Positions 1 through 9,989 of a stretch of 64,000 bases of DNA are shown here, piece by piece. The DNA is from Orientallactaga sibirica. Taxonomy: Eukaryota > Chordata > Mammalia > Rodentia > Dipodidae. The notes under the pieces were generated by a model. That model did not search any database and was not told the DNA's origin. It saw only the letters and a program-made list of their open reading frames with translations. Position numbers and translations under genes: made by a program. Location: assembly GCA_036365145.1 (NCBI GenBank), contig JAEOAD010002232.1, positions 2,425,001-2,489,000 of the forward strand. Direction: 5' to 3'. Position 1 is the stretch's first letter. Each line of letters begins with the position of its first letter.

Positions 1-2
1 CT

Positions 3-68
3 AAGAGTGAGGAAAAGGAGTTTCCACACAAAGACAAGAGTGAGAAAAAGGAGTTTCCACACAAAGAA
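3..68. repeat. 33-bp tandem duplication, two copies
   Basis: Two adjacent units, 3-35 and 36-68, differ at two positions. Each starts with aagagtgag and contains ggagtttccacac. The unit is not obviously part of a known dispersed repeat. More copies may lie before position 1. Confidence 0.85.
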
Positions 69-105
69 CTGAACTTCTGGGGCTGCACATAAGACTCTAC
101 TGAGG

Positions 106-319
106 GGGCTGGAGAGATGACTCAGAAGTTAAGGCACTTGCTGGCAAAGCCAAAGGACCCAGGTTCCATTACCCAGCACCCACGTAAAACCAGATGCCCA
201 AGGTGGCATATGTGTCTGGAGTTTGTTTGCAGTGGCTGGAGGCCCTGGCGTGCCCCATTCTCTCTCTCTCATCTCTCTGATTGCAAATAAATAAATAATT
301 TTTTTAAAAAAAAAAAAAG
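106..319 (+). mobile_element. DIP SINE (tRNA-derived, B2 superfamily)
   Basis: Full-length copy. The head is ggctggagagatgactcag. A box B-like segment (ggttccattac) lies near 165, and the conserved core reads ggagtttgtttgcagtgg. The CT-rich tract is followed by an AAATA tail and a poly(A) run. Confidence 0.85.
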
Positions 320-734
320 ATTCTACCGAGTCGCTCAGTGATGGGCCGGAGACAGGAGCAGAGAGGATAAGAAATGAGACCAGGAAGCAGTGACAGGTGC
401 AGGTAAAACGGTGTAAGAGATTCAGGTCGGTCAGAGAAGGCCAGGCAACATGGTAGAAACAGTGTCAGGTCATCAGCAGTGTTGGGTTCAGTCCCTTCCG
501 AGGGTCCACTGTTTGAACTGCCCATAGCAAGCCCACTCATGCCTGGAGCATCCAGGTCCCTGCTGTTTCCACCTGAAGTCACACACCAGCAGCATCTCCA
601 CACATGGCTGCACTCGGCTCTGCTGAGCATGCCCTGTTTTTCTCGGAGCCTGGCCCCATCCTGGGAAATGACCCCAGTCCATGGCGAAATCAGCAAGCAC
701 AGTGGGTACCTGGAGGCTGGCAGGAGAACTCCAC

Positions 735-792
735 TTTTCTCTGTCTCTCTGCTTCTTTCTTTCTCTCAAGTAAATAAGTGAATAAATATATC
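735..792 (+). mobile_element. DIP SINE, 3' tail fragment only
   Basis: This is the CT-rich stretch and (AAAT)-type tail of a DIP element without its head or body. It closely matches the tail of the copy ending near 2583, including the motif ctctcaagtaaataa. Confidence 0.65.
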
Positions 793-1070
793 CAAGCTCA
801 GCAGCTCTGCTGGTCCACCTGAGAGTAGCACAGGATGCTCCCCATGGAGTGTCAGGTCAAGGAGCAAACTCTCAAGTTGGAACTGCCAGCATATGCCTAT
901 GTAATCTAGGGGGCATCAGACATTACACATCAGTGGTCCATGGTGAGCACCCACCCTGTCCGCTCACCTCACTGTTCATATGGTACGCCACTGGCTAGAG
1001 CAAGGGGCCTGCAGGGTGGCCAGGCCCTGCTCAGGCTGAGGACCGGGACTGAGCGTGGGGCTGCACCTAC

Positions 1071-1146
1071 CTGCCAGACCGGAAGGACCTTCTCAATATC
1101 GTTCAGGTTGATTCCTTCTCCATCTTCCAGCTTCCCCTTTCCACAC
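1071..1146 (-). CDS. CTIF: CTIF coding exon 5 in window (residues 144 split to 169)
   Basis: This 76-nt exon on the minus strand encodes the second part of a split glycine and then 25 codons, ending LNDIEKVLPVWQ. It belongs to the N-terminal half of CTIF, the cap-binding-complex-dependent initiation factor that binds CBP80 and helps recruit 40S ribosomes in the pioneer round of translation, which feeds nonsense-mediated decay. The acceptor is a pyrimidine-rich tract ending in CAG at 1149-1147. The donor is CAG|GTAGGT, with GT at 1070-1069. The incoming phase (one base completing GG|G) exactly matches the previous exon's GG overhang, and the outgoing phase is 0. A longer open frame continues through both splice sites but loses all similarity to CTIF there. 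The next exon is outside the window. Confidence 0.95.
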
Positions 1147-1687
1147 CTGGACCAGAAAAGACAGAAGAGCATTGGAAGGCTGTGGAAGGATGGCTCACCT
1201 GTGTGCCTGCCCTGGCCTGGCTTTAGGAGAGGACGGCCAGGCAGGAGAGAGGGAACCTTGCCCTCTCTTAAGGTCCCCACCGTGAGGAAAAGACGAGGTG
1301 AGGTACTCCTGCCCTAATGGAACACACAGCCTGTGAGGGGTTGAGAGATGAGTCAGGGGATCCTTGACCCTTCCAGGCAAAGCTGCTCAGCTCCTGGCTA
1401 GACAGTACCCCAGAGCCTGTCACGACTCCCACAGAAGCCCATCCAGCTTTCTCCATCACACCAAAAGAGGAAGCAGGGAACAGAGAGACCAAGCCACTTT
1501 CTCAGGGACGTCAGGGAGGCAGGAGGTGGCATAAGCCCAGTGTAGCTTCCTTCCCCTCGGCCGGACTTCAGGCCAGTCAGGCAAGACGTTTGGATATTAT
1601 GCATTTTGTCTTCACATTCTCTGTGGATGGGTGTGCCCCAGGCCCTAATTCACTGACCAAAAGTCTAGCTCTTTTGCACATATTTTG

Positions 1688-1975
1688 AGTGTGTGTGTGT
1701 GTGTATGCATGCTTTGTATATGTGTGGGTCATGAGTGTGTGGGTGAATGTAGAGCCCAGAGGACAACCTCAGCTGTCATCCTTAGATAGGTCACCTACCT
1801 TTTTGTGACACAGCGTCTCTCATTGGTCTGGAGTTCACTGAGTGGCCATAAGCCCCAGGAATCCTCGCATCTCTCCCTCCCCAGAGCTGATAGGCCTGCA
1901 CCACCCTACCTAGCATTTATGTGGGTACTTAGGGTCAACCTTATGCTTGTGATGTAAGCACTTTAATGACTGAAG
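1688..1975 (-). mobile_element. B4-like rodent SINE, diverged, with a GT-rich start
   Basis: The stretch 1795-1975 reads as an antisense composite SINE: gcgtctctcattggtctgg, then ccccaggaatcctcgcatct, then a gcctgcaccacc block and a final ID-like part (gatgtaagcactttaatgac). A GT microsatellite (1689-1706) and a 'cagaggacaacctcag' segment precede it, as in mouse B4-type elements. The family is assigned from memory. Confidence 0.5.
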
Positions 1976-2037
1976 TTTCTTCTTATCCCCTCTTTTGTAT
2001 ATCTAAGGTGCAGCTTCTGGCACCACACTGCAAGAAG

Positions 2038-2185
2038 TTGAACCCCTGACTAACTGGGTGACCCTGGGCAAGAAAGTCACTTAACTTCCTTGTACTTCAT
2101 TTTCCTCATATGCAAAATGGGAGTAAGAATAGCACCTACTATCATGGTGTGATTAAAATAACCACAGCGATGATAAGGTAAGTGT
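2038..2185 (+). mobile_element. MIR SINE (ancient, sense)
   Basis: The core is gggtgaccctgggcaag, then acttcattttcctcatatg and aaaatgggagtaagaatag. These follow the MIR order closely. Confidence 0.8.
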
Positions 2186-2354
2186 GTCACTACTGCTACG
2201 GTGACCTCTCCTCAGGCTGCCAGTGTTCTGGGGCAGAGGAGCAGTGAGAAGGCCCATTCACAGCTTACACACCAGAGGCTCATCCAGCCTCGGGCAAGTT
2301 TCTCCATTTCATGCTTTCCTAGTTTCCTCATCTGCCAAAGTAAAGAAACACATA

Positions 2355-2596
2355 TGGGCTGGAGAGATGGCTTAGTGGTTAAAGCATTTGCCTGCAAAGC
2401 CAAAGGATCCTGCTTCAATTCTCCAGGACCCATGTAAGCCATATGCACAAGGGGACGCATGCATCTGGAGTTTGTCTGCAGTGGCTGGAGGCCCTGGTGT
2501 GTCCATTCTCTCTTTCTCTCTTTGTCTCTCTCTGTCTCTCTGCTTCTTTCTTTCTCTCAAGTAAATAAATGAATAAATATATCAAAAAACAAAAAC
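2355..2596 (+). mobile_element. DIP SINE with target site duplication
   Basis: Complete element flanked by a direct repeat aagaaacacata, at 2343-2354 and 2597-2608. The intact duplication points to a fairly recent retroposition. Confidence 0.9.
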
Positions 2597-3156
2597 AAGA
2601 AACACATAGCTCCAGCCTCTACATTATGGTGAGTTTTCACTTTTATAAGACCAGTGCACAGAATGAGTGTGTGTGCGTGGCCTGTGCACAGCTGCTGTTC
2701 CGTTGGTTACCATCACGGTCACTGGTATTGATTGAAGCACGGTGAGAGCTGCCCAGTGAGCTGGGGCACCATTTACAGCTGCAGAGTTAATACAGCTCTC
2801 AAGTTCCAGAGAAGTTTGCTCATTTGACTAAACCAAGCATCATCACTTCTGGTTTTGGCCTGCTAACAAGAATAAACCAGATGCTCAGAGTTTTTGGTAG
2901 AACAAGTTGGAGTCTCGCCTATCAGGCCATTGAGGCTGAATGCCACTAGGGGGCAGCATGAGACAACTGTCCCCAAAGTCCTACAGACAGAGGTGCCCCA
3001 GAACCCAGAGGAAAAGAAATCTGGCAGCTCAGATTAACAAAGGCTTGGGTGGAAGAGAATGGGGACATGAACTCAGCCCCCATTACATCCACCATTTCTT
3101 CATCAGCCGCATCTGTGACTGGCTCAAGGTTAAGGGACGGGACTTGGGTTCAGCAG

Positions 3157-3198
3157 GCAGGGGCGGGGGAGGGAACGACACTGGGGTGGGGGTGGGGG
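3157..3198 (+). other. G-rich tract, potential G-quadruplex
   Basis: At least four runs of four or more G (gggg, ggggg, then gggg-t-ggggg-t-ggggg at about 3183-3197) lie within 40 bp. This is the template strand for CTIF, so the nascent RNA would be C-rich and any quadruplex would form in DNA. Confidence 0.5.
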
Positions 3199-4744
3199 CA
3201 CAGTATCATGAGCAGTGTTCCACCAGGGACGGAAGGGATCTCTGCCAAGATGACTTGGGCAGAGGTCAGGAAAGAGGAGAGGCAGAGGGAATATGGAAGG
3301 ATGTTTCAGAACAGTGGGCAGTGCTGGTAAACCAAGAGCTCAGAGCAGAGGTGTTCTACACAGGACTGCCGGCTCCACCTTGCTGCAGAGCAAGGCACGG
3401 TCAAAGGCACGAGGGAGCAGGCAGGCTACCTGGGTCCAGCCCAGGCTTGGGCAGGTGAGGCTTGGCAGCTAGGGAGGCATGTGAAGAGAGTATAACTGGG
3501 AAAAGAGGAGAGGACTCTGTCTGTCCTACCATCAAGTACTGGGCCATAGCCGAGGAGGTAGGAAAAGGCCAAGACTATCCAGCCATCTTTGAACTAATGA
3601 AGTTGCCTGGTAGCTACAAGCTGGCCCATGGAAGTACCATATGTCTGTAGCCATATGCTGTGCACAGGTCCATAGATGTTCGGAAGAGAGCATTGTGGAC
3701 TCAGACCCACTGGAATGGCTGACACTCCACGCACCCCAAGGTTCCATGTAGGTAAAACAGGCCAGGGGACTCTCCCATGTGCCCTGGGGGCTGAGTCCAC
3801 AGCAGATTCTGCAGGGTGCTTCTGCTGCATCAGCTCACCAGCACAGGCTCTGGCAGCTGGTCCTGCACAAGGGCCAGCGTCTACTCCCTAGTCAGCTTGG
3901 ACAGGCAGAATTCCCTGCAGACCTGCAGCTGTGGTGGGCAAAAGGTGGTTTGGAAACTGGCTGAGTCACTGCTGTCAATGGAGTTTCCAAGGCAACAGTC
4001 CGCTCCAGTTCTGTCCCTCTGTGGAGACACAGGCTGTGGGAAGCCTTGGCAACAGAGAGGTACCTTGCTTCTGAGGGAGACTGCAGGGGCTGGGCACATG
4101 GAGTCCATCCTCCACAGGATGGCAAGGCTAAAGAGGGACAGGATTTCTGGCCTAGTTACAAAGGATCCATAGGACAGCAGGGAAGTGGAAACACAGGAGT
4201 GAACAAGATTTGTTTAGGGCTGGGGTTCATGACAAGCATGTCTGGCAAGTTCCTGCTGGGTGGGTGGGCCCCGGCCAAGGAGGTTGTTTGGCTTCACAAA
4301 GGGACAGTGCCCCCAAGAGGCAAAGGAGGACCTCCCTCTGCACAGCTGCCTATCACAGCTGCCAAATGGCCTGCTTGTGGTTCTGTTGGCTCATCTTGGT
4401 GAGCTGGGCCAAAATCTTAAGGAATCTGGACTCCAAACACATTCTCTGGCAGGTACCTGGAGTGAGGGAGCACTGACATGGGAACCCCTGGGCCTCAGTT
4501 TCCATACTGGGGTCACCAGCTATGTGCTCCCAGAGGACTCAAGAAATACCCCCAAAGCACTTTGGAGGGGGCTGTTCCCCCAAAGTATTCCTCCTTTCAA
4601 CTCCTTTCACAAGCACTTCACTGTTCAGAGCATCATCTGTCTTACATCTAAAATAGGGATGGGACCGTGGCTTCCCAAGGATGCTGGGGAGGGGATGGCC
4701 TGTGGGGATGGGAGGGGCACAGTGGCATCAAGGAGACACATGAC

Positions 4745-4972
4745 GGGCTGGAGAGATGGCTTAGCAGTTATGGCATTTGCCTGCAAAGCCAAAGGATCCC
4801 GGTTCCTCTCTCCATGCCCACATAAGCCAGATGCATAAGGGGATGCATGCATCTGGAGTTCGTTTGCAGTGACTGGAGGCCCTGGTGTGTCCATTCATTC
4901 CTCCCTCTCTCTCTCTTTCTCTCTGCCTCTTTCTGTCAAATAAATAAATAAAATATATTTTTTAAACAAAGA
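4745..4972 (+). mobile_element. DIP SINE with target site duplication
   Basis: Complete copy. The direct repeat agacacatgac lies at 4734-4744 and 4973-4983. The tail is (AAAT)n followed by a T/A-rich stretch. Confidence 0.9.
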
Positions 4973-5109
4973 AGACACATGACAAGCAGGAAGATGGCAG
5001 ATAATGTCTGGTATGTTCAGGGCTGGGGTGATGGGGAGACAAGAGTGGGCAAGGGAGGCCTGGGGGAAAGATAGAACCAACCAGAAACGAGTCAAATCGT
5101 AATGGTAAA

Positions 5110-5725
5110 CAACTCCCAAAGTGGAAACGCAGTGAAGATTAGGGTGCAGAAAGCACAGAATCCTTTTATATTGCTAATGGGAATGCGAAACATCCACTAT
5201 TTTGGGATTTATACAGAATTTTCATGTTCTACTCCTAATTATCTACCAAAACAATCCAGCCGGGACTTAAGCCAGTGCATGAGTGCATATAGCAGTATTA
5301 TTCACAAAAGCCCAAAATGAAATCACTCAAATAGCCATCAAAGGATGGATGGATACACACATGGTTAAATGGCCATACAATCAGTCATGATTTAGCTAAG
5401 GAAAGCAATAAAGTACTGATATGTGTGGATTAAGTCTAGAAAACATGATGCTGAACAAAAAGAAGCCAGACATAAAAGGGCACATGGGGGTCCATCTCTA
5501 CAAGTGTGCAGAATAGGTAAATTCATAAAAACAGAATAAGGTGGTTCTAGGGGCTGAGATGAAGGTGGGACGGGGGAATGGTTATTTAACGGGTCCGTGG
5601 TTTTAATCCTGGAGGGACAACAAATAGAGATGGAGGTAGAACTGTAAACATGCTAACTGCTGCTGGACCTCATACTTCAAAGTGGTTAATTTTATGTTAC
5701 ATGAATTTTATCTCAACAAAAAACT
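5110..5725 (+). mobile_element. L1 3' end (ancient mammalian L1M-type), sense on + strand
   Basis: The order of motifs is that of old L1 3' ends: ttgctaatgggaatgcgaaa, then agcagtattattcacaaaag, then tagccatcaaaggatgg, then gctgaacaaaaagaagccag, and at the end ttttatgttacatgaatttt before an A-rich tail. It is non-coding. A DIP SINE inserted just after the tail. Confidence 0.75.
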
Positions 5726-5734
5726 ACTTTTACA

Positions 5735-5896
5735 GGGCTGGAGAGATGGCTTAGCGGTTAAGGCACCTGCCTGTGAAGCCTAAGGACCTAGGTTCAGTTC
5801 CCCAGAACCTTTGTAAGCCAGATGCATAAGGTGGCGCATGCGTCTGGAGTTTGTTTGCAGTGGCTAGAGGCCCTGACATGCTCTCTCTCTCTCAAA

Positions 5897-5927
<31 letters not shown>

Positions 5928-5948
5928 ATGAATAAGATAGGAAAAAAT
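5735..5948 (+). mobile_element. DIP SINE inserted just 3' of an L1 tail
   Basis: Complete element with duplication tacttttaca at 5725-5734 and 5949-5958. Its tail is a clean (AAAT) run of about 40 nt (5896-5936). Confidence 0.9.
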
Positions 5949-6047
5949 TACTTTTACAAAATAAATGAAGGAACAGCCATCTACCCCACGCTTCGTGTCT
6001 GGTAGCCCAGGCCCAGAGGACATATTCTAAAAGGAGAGCCATTCTGG

Positions 6048-6190
6048 CCCCTGGAACTTGTCAGAGATGCAAACTTCTGGTTTCATCTCCTGACCACAGA
6101 ACCAGAGACTCTCTGGGTGGGCCCTGCCATGGTGCTTTAGTAAGCCCCCCTAGTAGTTCCAGTGCACATTCCTATTTGAGACCCGCTGGA
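6048..6190 (-). mobile_element. MER5-type DNA transposon remnant (hAT-Charlie, non-autonomous)
   Basis: The order of motifs is ggaacttgtcagagatgcaaa, agaccctgag-type middle (accagagactctctgggtgg) and tttgagacccgctgg. This matches the reverse complement of MER5A-like elements found across placental mammals. It ends about 200 bp from the donor of CTIF coding exon 4. Confidence 0.6.
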
Positions 6191-6389
6191 CTGGCTCGCT
6201 GACAAGTCGGGGGTCCCAGTGGTCAGGAGCAGGTGTATGGTGTATGGCTGTGGGGAGGGTGGAGGGGGTTTCAGAAAAGCCACTGAGCCACTGCAGCTCT
6301 GGGGCTGGACAGGAAGAACACCCCCAGATATCAGTGGGACAAAGGCTCCCTCCCCAGCCCGCCCGTGTGACAGCCCTAGGCGCCCTTAC

Positions 6390-6494
6390 CCTTCTCGGTC
6401 GATGTGCGGCAAGGGCTGCTTGGGCGTGTGCCTGAGCTTCCGGTGGAACTGGGTGAAGTCCAGCTTTTCAGGTTGCAGGTCCCAGGTGGCACCA
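6390..6494 (-). CDS. CTIF: CTIF coding exon 4 in window (residues 109 split to 144 split)
   Basis: This 105-nt exon encodes GATWDLQPEKLDFTQF, HRKLRHTPKQ and PLPHIDRE, flanked by two split glycine codons. It is part of the N-terminal, CBP80-interacting half of CTIF; the MIF4G domain comes later in the protein. The acceptor is a long pyrimidine tract ending CTCTAG at 6496-6495. The donor is GAAGG|GTAAGG. The exon is entered and left in phase 2 and its length is a multiple of three, so skipping it would keep the frame. Basic residues cluster in the middle (HRKLRHTPK). Several overlapping open frames on both strands here are shadows. Confidence 0.96.
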
Positions 6495-6785
6495 CTAGAG
6501 GGCAAGGGAGAGTAAGAAATGTGAGGCAGGAGGCAGAGTCCAGAGCTCAAGAGGTGGCAGGTAGTGGAAAGCACCCACGGAAAGACACCCACATTTGAGG
6601 GGAAGGGCTGGCCCGGACTCCCACTCAGATCCTGAGGTGTCAAGCCCTAGGCTTTCCTCAACCCTGCTGTGGGAAAATGCATGCTTCCTAAACAAAGTGT
6701 GGGCCCAGTGCTCACTCTGCAGAGGCCTGCGATGCCTCAGTTTGTTGCATATGAGAGGAGGAGGGACAAAAGCCGGTCAGCACAG

Positions 6786-6827
6786 CTCAAAATGGCAAGC
6801 CAGTATCTCAAAATGGCAAGCCAGCAT
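6786..6827. repeat. 21-bp tandem duplication in the short CTIF intron
   Basis: Two units, 6786-6806 and 6807-6827, share ctcaaaatggcaagccag and differ by one base. A third unit begins (ctcaaa) and then stops. Confidence 0.85.
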
Positions 6828-7169
6828 CTCAAAGGTGGGTAGAGTCATTGCGGGGGGGGGGTAGAAAGGGCCAGTTAGGAGCTCCTGTCCCAGAAGGCCT
6901 TTTGTGCAGGTGAGTCTGCATCTGAGGACAGGTGTACCTCAGTCTACCCCAAATTGGACAGCTTAGGCCAAGGCAGAGATGAACTGAGGGACCATGGTTC
7001 AAGGCCACTGACACAGGAGTGGTAGACATCATGATAGAGCTCCTCAGCAAACCCCTCAAGGACACAGTTCTTGTCCTGAGGAGCCCTGAGCAACTTCCAA
7101 GCACCATCAAGAACCTTCTAGAATCTGAACCACTCAGATCTCTTTTATGTATGTGTGTGGTGCTGAGAA

Positions 7170-7246
7170 GAAAAAAAAAAAAAAAGCCAGGGCCTCCACA
7201 CATGCTAGGTGAGGGCTCTACCACTGAGCTACAGCCCAGCCCCCCT
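7170..7246 (-). mobile_element. ID-like SINE fragment, antisense
   Basis: A poly(A) run (7171-7185) is followed by tgctaggtgagggctctacc and actgagctacagcccagccc. This is the reverse complement of the rodent ID head, which comes from a tRNA-Ala/BC1 gene. Confidence 0.6.
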
Positions 7247-7577
7247 TTTCTGCAGACTTCTTGGGTGGGGCTGCAGGCCAGCATCCATCATGAGCTCTGC
7301 ACCCCTATTCTGTGCCCCTGCCCTCCCCAGGTCCTTCCCTCCAGTCTGTCTGTCTTCCGTCCACCCTCTTCCCTTGGCCTCCTCTTCTTTCTCTGAGGTT
7401 CTCTGAGGTTTTCGCTCTTGTTTTGCTCCCTGACCTCCTTTCTCACTGCCTGCCTGTCTTCATCCTTTCTGTATCATCTTTATTTGCCTTCACATCCCGG
7501 TCGGTGAACTTCTAACACTGACCCATCCCCATCAGCCCCGGCCCGAGATGTACCCTACAGAGAAAGGAAGAAGTTAC

Positions 7578-7651
7578 CCGAAGGAATCGAAGGTGTTGGC
7601 AGCCCAGATGTCTGTGCCCAGCATGTCCAGAGAGTTGTCTTTGCTGCCGTT
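7578..7651 (-). CDS. CTIF: CTIF coding exon 3 in window (residues 85 to 109 split)
   Basis: This 74-nt exon encodes NGSKDNSLDMLG and TDIWAANTFDSF plus GG, the first two bases of a split codon. The next exon supplies T, giving glycine 109. My recollection of the human protein has serine there, so this may be a lineage substitution at the splice junction. The acceptor is a pyrimidine tract ending TTCCAG at 7653-7652. The donor is GG|GTAACT. Entry is in phase 0 and exit in phase 2, so this exon cannot be skipped alone without a frameshift. It lies only 1.1 kb from the next coding exon but almost 20 kb from the previous one. Confidence 0.95.
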
Positions 7652-8235
7652 CTGGAAGAGATGGGGTGAGAAGTTGACATTACTTGCTGGGCCAAGACAC
7701 TGGGGAAAAGTGGACAGAGTGGTCTACCCTTGGCTCAGGCCTGAGAGGGCTACAGAAGCCCATCCTGTCCCTGACAGCCAACCAGGCCTGGGAGGCATGG
7801 AGACTGGACTGAGCACCTGGGAGTGTGCCCTAGAAAGATCCAGGAGGGCACTGTAAGGATGTCAGGCCTCCTCGCAAGCACTGGCCTCCGCTCCACGGGT
7901 GTTCTTCCGAGGTGTACAGTGAGGGCCAGACATGCCTCTCTGCCGCTCAAAGCTTCCATCCCCAGCAGGCGATTCATATGACCTGCTAATGAGCCTTTGC
8001 CACCTCTGCCTGCTTGATAACAGTGGCTTCTTCTGAGACTAGGGTTCTGCAAGGTGATGAAGGAGTGGATATTTGGGGGGTTGCTCCTGAAAAGCCTCCA
8101 CAGACCAGAACTTCACCAGTGCTTCCTATGCAGTCCACCCCCGGACAGAAAACTTGACCAGGTGAAGTTTCTATGATTTAGCCTCTGCTTTTTGGGTGAT
8201 GATCCCTTAAATCCTCAGCTCCTGACTTCACTCCT

Positions 8236-8254
8236 GATGCCCCCCCCCCCCGCA
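8236..8254. repeat. Poly(C) run
   Basis: A run of about 13 C interrupts otherwise ordinary intronic sequence just before gcagccgc. Confidence 0.8.
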
Positions 8255-8369
8255 GCCGCATCATTCCCCGCCCCTGCCTCCTGGTTTCCAGCAAGCACCA
8301 CATTGCTTACAAACACTTTTTCTGTGCTATGCCAGCCATGCACATGCATGCCTCTGGCCCAGGAACTTG

Positions 8370-9000
8370 TTTCTGGGTATAATCTGGTATTTACAACAGC
8401 AATGTGCACAGATGCCCCTCCCCAGACATACCCACACAGGAATAGAACAGAATATTGACAATAGTTCCCATCCGGGAGATCCATGTTCATGCTTGTCAAC
8501 CATTGACCACACAGAGCTGCTGCTCCATTCACAGACTGGAATATTACGCAGCAGTGAGGGTAAAGAAACACCACCAACACAAAACAACACAAACACTCCT
8601 CACAAACAGACCACAGAACCAAAGAATCCCGACGTGAAAGAGTGTGGTCCTATGACTCAGTTTTATAAAGTTCAAGAACAGGGCTGGAGAGATGGTTCAG
8701 TGGTGAAGGTGCTTGCCCACAAAGCCTAAGGACCCAGGTTCGATTCCCCGGTGCCCACATAAAGCCAGACGCTCAAGGTGGTGCATGTGTCTGGAGTTCA
8801 TTTGCAGTGGCTAGTGGCCCTGGCATGCCTATTCTCTCTTTCTCTCTATCTGCCTCTTTCTTTCTCTCACTCTCAAATAAATAAATGAATAAAATATTTT
8901 TCAAAAGTTCAAGAACAGACAAACCAAGCTTTGGTGAGAGAGATGAAGTGATGAGTAGAAGGGGACAGGAGGGTGTCCTGGGGTCCTATTCTGTTTGGTC
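8370..9000 (+). mobile_element. L1 3' end (ancient), split by a DIP SINE
   Basis: Motifs include ggtatttacaacagcaatg, gactggaatattacgcagca and ataaagttcaagaacagaca, in the order expected for an old L1 3' region. A SINE at 8681-8903 divides the copy, which resumes with gacaaaccaagctttggtg. Confidence 0.65.
8681..8903 (+). mobile_element. DIP SINE with target site duplication, inside an L1
   Basis: Complete element with a 14-bp perfect duplication, aaagttcaagaaca, at 8667-8680 and 8904-8917. Its box B region reads ggttcgattcc, close to a tRNA T-arm. Confidence 0.92.
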
Positions 9001-9989
9001 CACTTTGGCCCTGGTGCTTATTTCCCAGGGGTGTTTAGTTAGTGGAAGCCCAAGGAGTTGGATCAACAGCTCTGAGTGTGCTGTGGCCTCCCCAAAAGAC
9101 TCCTGCTAGAATCCTGGGCTTCATTCTGGGGTCCTCTCTGGAGGACCCAATTCTATTAACATTCATTAGACCCGGTCCATCTTAAGATCTACCATTTCTC
9201 AGAGCTATTAGCTCTCTCCTGAGACAGGGTGTGTTCCACATGTGCCTGGATGACCACTGAGATCACCAAGGAGGAGGAGCCACAGGGATGACACACAGCA
9301 GTGGTAAAATACAGTGTGAGATGGGCTCTGGGTGCCAGAGTAGGACCAAGGCAAAGGAAGCTATCCCAGTATGGTCAGAGGAGGGCTCCCTTGGGCAGGG
9401 TGGAGAGGATGCCTAGGGTCAGGCGAGCGGAGGGCTTGTGGCTTTTAAAGTCTGCAGACATGGCAGGCTGGCCATCAGCACAGGCCTGGGGTGGGCTACT
9501 CTCCACCCCCCACCCCCATTCTATCTCCATGCTAAGTCCCACCTCCATTCTCCCACTTTGACAGCTGACAATGGCACCCCCCCAGAACCTGCTTCATAGA
9601 GCCCAAAGTTAGCATTTAGACCTGGGTGAAGAGAAAGAAGTGTGTGTGTGTGTGAAATTCTCCTGCCCATGAAGTAACAAGACCTCAGCTATCAACATGC
9701 CTGAGTCAGGTTCAGGGATTTTTTGTCTCAGTCTTCAGTGACCAGAGACACCCGGCACTTTGGTAAAGACACCACATCATTCACTCAGAGGTTGATTTGA
9801 CTTTGAACTTCCTATATCTTTCCTCAGGACAAGGTAAGGCCTCTCTGGCCTCCAGGCCCAGCAGAACTGCCCAGAATTCTAGGCTCTCTGAAGGCACAAA
9901 GGAGCAGCTGGGACAGGGCACCCTGGAACCGAATGACCACTGGCAAGGCCCCTAACTTTCCTGGACTTCGGGGATAGAACAAGGACTTG

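Larger units (their letters stand above)
1..1070 (-). other. CTIF: CTIF intron following coding exon 5 of this window (partial)
   Basis: This intron begins at the GT donor at 1070-1069, right after the glutamine that ends the last visible exon, and runs out of the window at position 1. It contains a 33-bp tandem duplication (3-68), a DIP SINE (106-319) and a DIP tail fragment (735-792). Nothing else recognisable lies between. The rest of CTIF, including the MIF4G domain, should lie further along the minus strand outside the window. Confidence 0.85.
1147..6389 (-). other. CTIF: CTIF intron between coding exons 4 and 5
   Basis: A 5.2-kb intron with the donor GT at 6389-6388 (GAAGG|GTAAGG) and the acceptor AG at 1148-1147. 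Recognisable contents are a B4-like SINE, a MIR, three DIP SINEs with clear target duplications, an ancient L1 3' end and a MER5-like fragment. The stretch 2610-4740 holds no repeat I recognise. It has a G-rich run near 3160-3198, and its long open frames look spurious. Confidence 0.9.
6495..7577 (-). other. CTIF: CTIF intron between coding exons 3 and 4
   Basis: The shortest intron in the window, 1.08 kb. The donor is TTCGG|GTAACT at 7577-7576 and the acceptor TAG is at 6497-6495. It contains a 21-bp tandem duplication (6786-6827), a G9-type run near 6851 and an ID-like fragment (7170-7245). No full SINE is present. Confidence 0.9.

Noticed and set aside
2940..3458. 172-codon open frame on the plus strand
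   Set aside because: It is antisense to a CTIF intron, has a low-complexity G-rich middle, no recognisable domain, and no splice or promoter context.
4260..4838. 192-codon open frame, the longest on the plus strand
   Set aside because: Its C-terminal part is translated DIP SINE (starting near 4745), and the rest has no protein-like pattern. Chance frame.
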